Below are positions 62,866-64,000 of a stretch of 64,000 nt of DNA, in pieces; the first letter of the stretch is position 1; each line of letters opens with the position of its first letter. This DNA is from CBDHEY01 sp965262305 (GTDB taxonomy: Bacteria > Pseudomonadota > Gammaproteobacteria > Pseudomonadales > Cellvibrionaceae), in NCBI GenBank assembly GCA_965262305.1, contig CBDHEY010000002.1, positions 1,736,001 to 1,800,000 on the forward strand, given 5' to 3'. A model generated the notes under the pieces. The model was given only the letters and a program-made list of their open reading frames with translations. It was not told the origin of the DNA and made no database searches. A program made the translations under genes and the position numbers.

Positions 62866-64000
62866 ATGGCGACGAAATATAATAGCTTATCAGTATTAAT
62901 TGCAGACGATTTCAGCAATTTTCGAAGCACTGTGAATAGCATGCTCCTTGGATTAGGGGTACATACGATCGATATGGCCTCAAACGGCGAGGAAGTAATC
63001 GAGTGCTGCTCACGAAATAGATACGATATTATCTTATCGGACTATAACTTGGGAGAAGGCCGTAACGGGCAGCATGTTTTAGAAGAGCTTCGCTTTCGAA
63101 ATATGATTAATTGGTACAACATTTTTATTATGGTTTCAGCAGAATCGAGCCGCAATATCGTTATGTCTGCTTACGACTGTGAGCCAAACGATTATCTAAT
63201 GAAGCCCATCACAACAAGAATGTTAGAAAAGCGCGTTGATCGACTATTAAAATTACGCGAAAAACTAGCGCCAGTGCATGAGATCTTAGATCGTGGGGAT
63301 GAGCAACATGCAGTAGATAAGCTTATTGATATGTCCTTGGAAGAAAATAGGTACTCGACCTATGCCCAAAAAATGCTTGGTGAATTATTTCTCAAAAGAG
63401 GCGAATTCAATAAAGCAGAAAAACTTTATACAAAAACACTAGAAGTTCGCCAACTAGAGTGGGCTAGACTAGGGTTAGCTAAAGTAAAACAAAAAGTTGG
63501 TGAATTAGAAACCGCTGGGAAGTGGTTAAATCGTATTGTTGAAGATAACCCGCTTTTTTTACCAGCTTATGATGTCTTGGCGGATAATTGGGAACAGATG
63601 GGCAACAAGGAAGAATCCCAAAGAGCAGTAGAGCAAGCTGTAAATGTATCCCCAATGTCAATACTTAGGCAAAAACGCTTAGCAAGTATTGCTATTGAAA
63701 ATGGTGACACTTCTACAGCATTAGAAGCGCTAAGAAAAACAGTTAAACTTGGACGTCTATCTTGCCATGGTTCAGCGAAAGACAGTTTAGACTTCGCTAG
63801 AATTGTCGTAGGCGCTATTATTAGCGGAAAAGACCTTCCCGGATCTATATTTTCAGAAGCCCTTGAAATTCTCGATTCAGCAATAAAACACTTCGAATTA
63901 AGCGATAGTGATTCCGAAGATATTGTCGAAATTTCTGAGCGCGTGAAAGCTGCTGAAAACGGTGATTTATACACCACCACAGAGTTTAGAGCAATTCGAG
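62866..64000 (+). CDS. Response regulator with TPR-like C-terminus (3' end outside window)
   Basis: Open from ATG 62866 to the end of the window, at least 378 residues. The receiver domain (~1-130) is intact: LIADDFSNF (acidic pair), phospho-Asp in IILSDYNLGEGRNG, IMVSAESS and the Lys in YLMKPIT. From ~140 onward the sequence is a run of helical pairs like TPRs (AQKMLGELFLKRGEFNKAEKLYTKTLEV, ARLGLAKVKQKVGELETAGKWL, AYDVLADNWEQMGNKEESQRAVEQAV). There is no DNA-binding domain, so output is probably by protein contact. The VieB-type REC-TPR proteins are the closest group I know. Confidence 0.9.
   Translation, partial: MATKYNSLSVLIADDFSNFRSTVNSMLLGLGVHTIDMASNGEEVIECCSRNRYDIILSDYNLGEGRNGQHVLEELRFRNMINWYNIFIMVSAESSRNIVMSAYDCEPNDYLMKPITTRMLEKRVDRLLKLREKLAPVHEILDRGDEQHAVDKLIDMSLEENRYSTYAQKMLGELFLKRGEFNKAEKLYTKTLEVRQLEWARLGLAKVKQKVGELETAGKWLNRIVEDNPLFLPAYDVLADNWEQMGNKEESQRAVEQAVNVSPMSILRQKRLASIAIENGDTSTALEALRKTVKLGRLSCHGSAKDSLDFARIVVGAIISGKDLPGSIFSEALEILDSAIKHFELSDSDSEDIVEISERVKAAENGDLYTTTEFRAIR

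Noticed and set aside
63479..63980. Minus-strand genes at the window end
   Set aside because: They are antisense to the continuous REC-TPR frame, which shows clear domain signatures.

Overview
The window is chromosomal DNA from an AT-rich gammaproteobacterium. The gene content (cmoA/cmoB, trmJ, suhB, rmuC, yheS, ppnP, IscR) and several gene orders resemble the Pseudomonas group: tRNA-Leu/queA/tgt/secDF/suhB/trmJ/iscR/iscS, tRNA-Leu/tig/clpP/clpX/lon/hupB/ppiD, and rne/rluC/HAD phosphatase. The genus cannot be fixed from sequence reading alone; a marine Pseudomonadales/Oceanospirillales-type organism is a guess.

Layout. 1-5.2 kb is accessory DNA: the 3' end of an RHS polymorphic-toxin gene with a beta-trefoil-like insert and a C-terminal RNase-like domain, its probable immunity gene, a RAYT (REP-associated) transposase with a truncated tandem copy and a remote end remnant, and a glycosyltransferase. 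5.2-11 kb holds tRNA-Leu(CAA), which lies about 540 nt from its promoter behind a 139-bp tandem repeat, then queA, tgt, secD and secF, with no yajC. 11-16.6 kb has a hybrid histidine kinase, argC, suhB and trmJ. 16.6-24.5 kb is one long Fe-S operon, iscR-iscS-sufB-sufC-sufD-sufS-sufA-like-sufT-sufE. It looks like an isc operon whose scaffold and chaperone genes were replaced by suf genes, and sufD carries an apparent single-base frameshift.

24.5-29.4 kb contains two paralogous sulfotransferase-like genes, ppnP, a diguanylate cyclase, a small heat-shock gene with a ROSE-type RNA thermometer, and a GlxA-type AraC regulator. 29.5-35.8 kb is a fatty-acid region: a FabY-like ketoacyl synthase, an XRE-cupin regulator, and fadB-fadA. 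36-46 kb is a proteostasis cluster: a TraB/GumN protein, tRNA-Leu(UAG), tig, clpP, clpX, lon, hupB and ppiD, with sigma-32-like promoter candidates before clpP and lon.

46-53 kb carries murI, rmuC, a DUF2489 gene, trmA, yccA, a DUF2268-like metalloprotease, a VOC protein and tRNA-Ser(UGA), whose 3' end plus terminator is duplicated downstream. 53-64 kb carries rne, a 976-bp gap, rluC, a HAD phosphatase, yheS, a GNAT acetyltransferase, cmoB and cmoA, and a REC-TPR response regulator that runs off the end of the window.

The most unusual items are the hybrid Isc/Suf operon with its tail-less IscS and frameshifted sufD, the two tRNA loci that carry tandem duplications of partial tRNA ends, and the lectin-like module inside the RHS protein.
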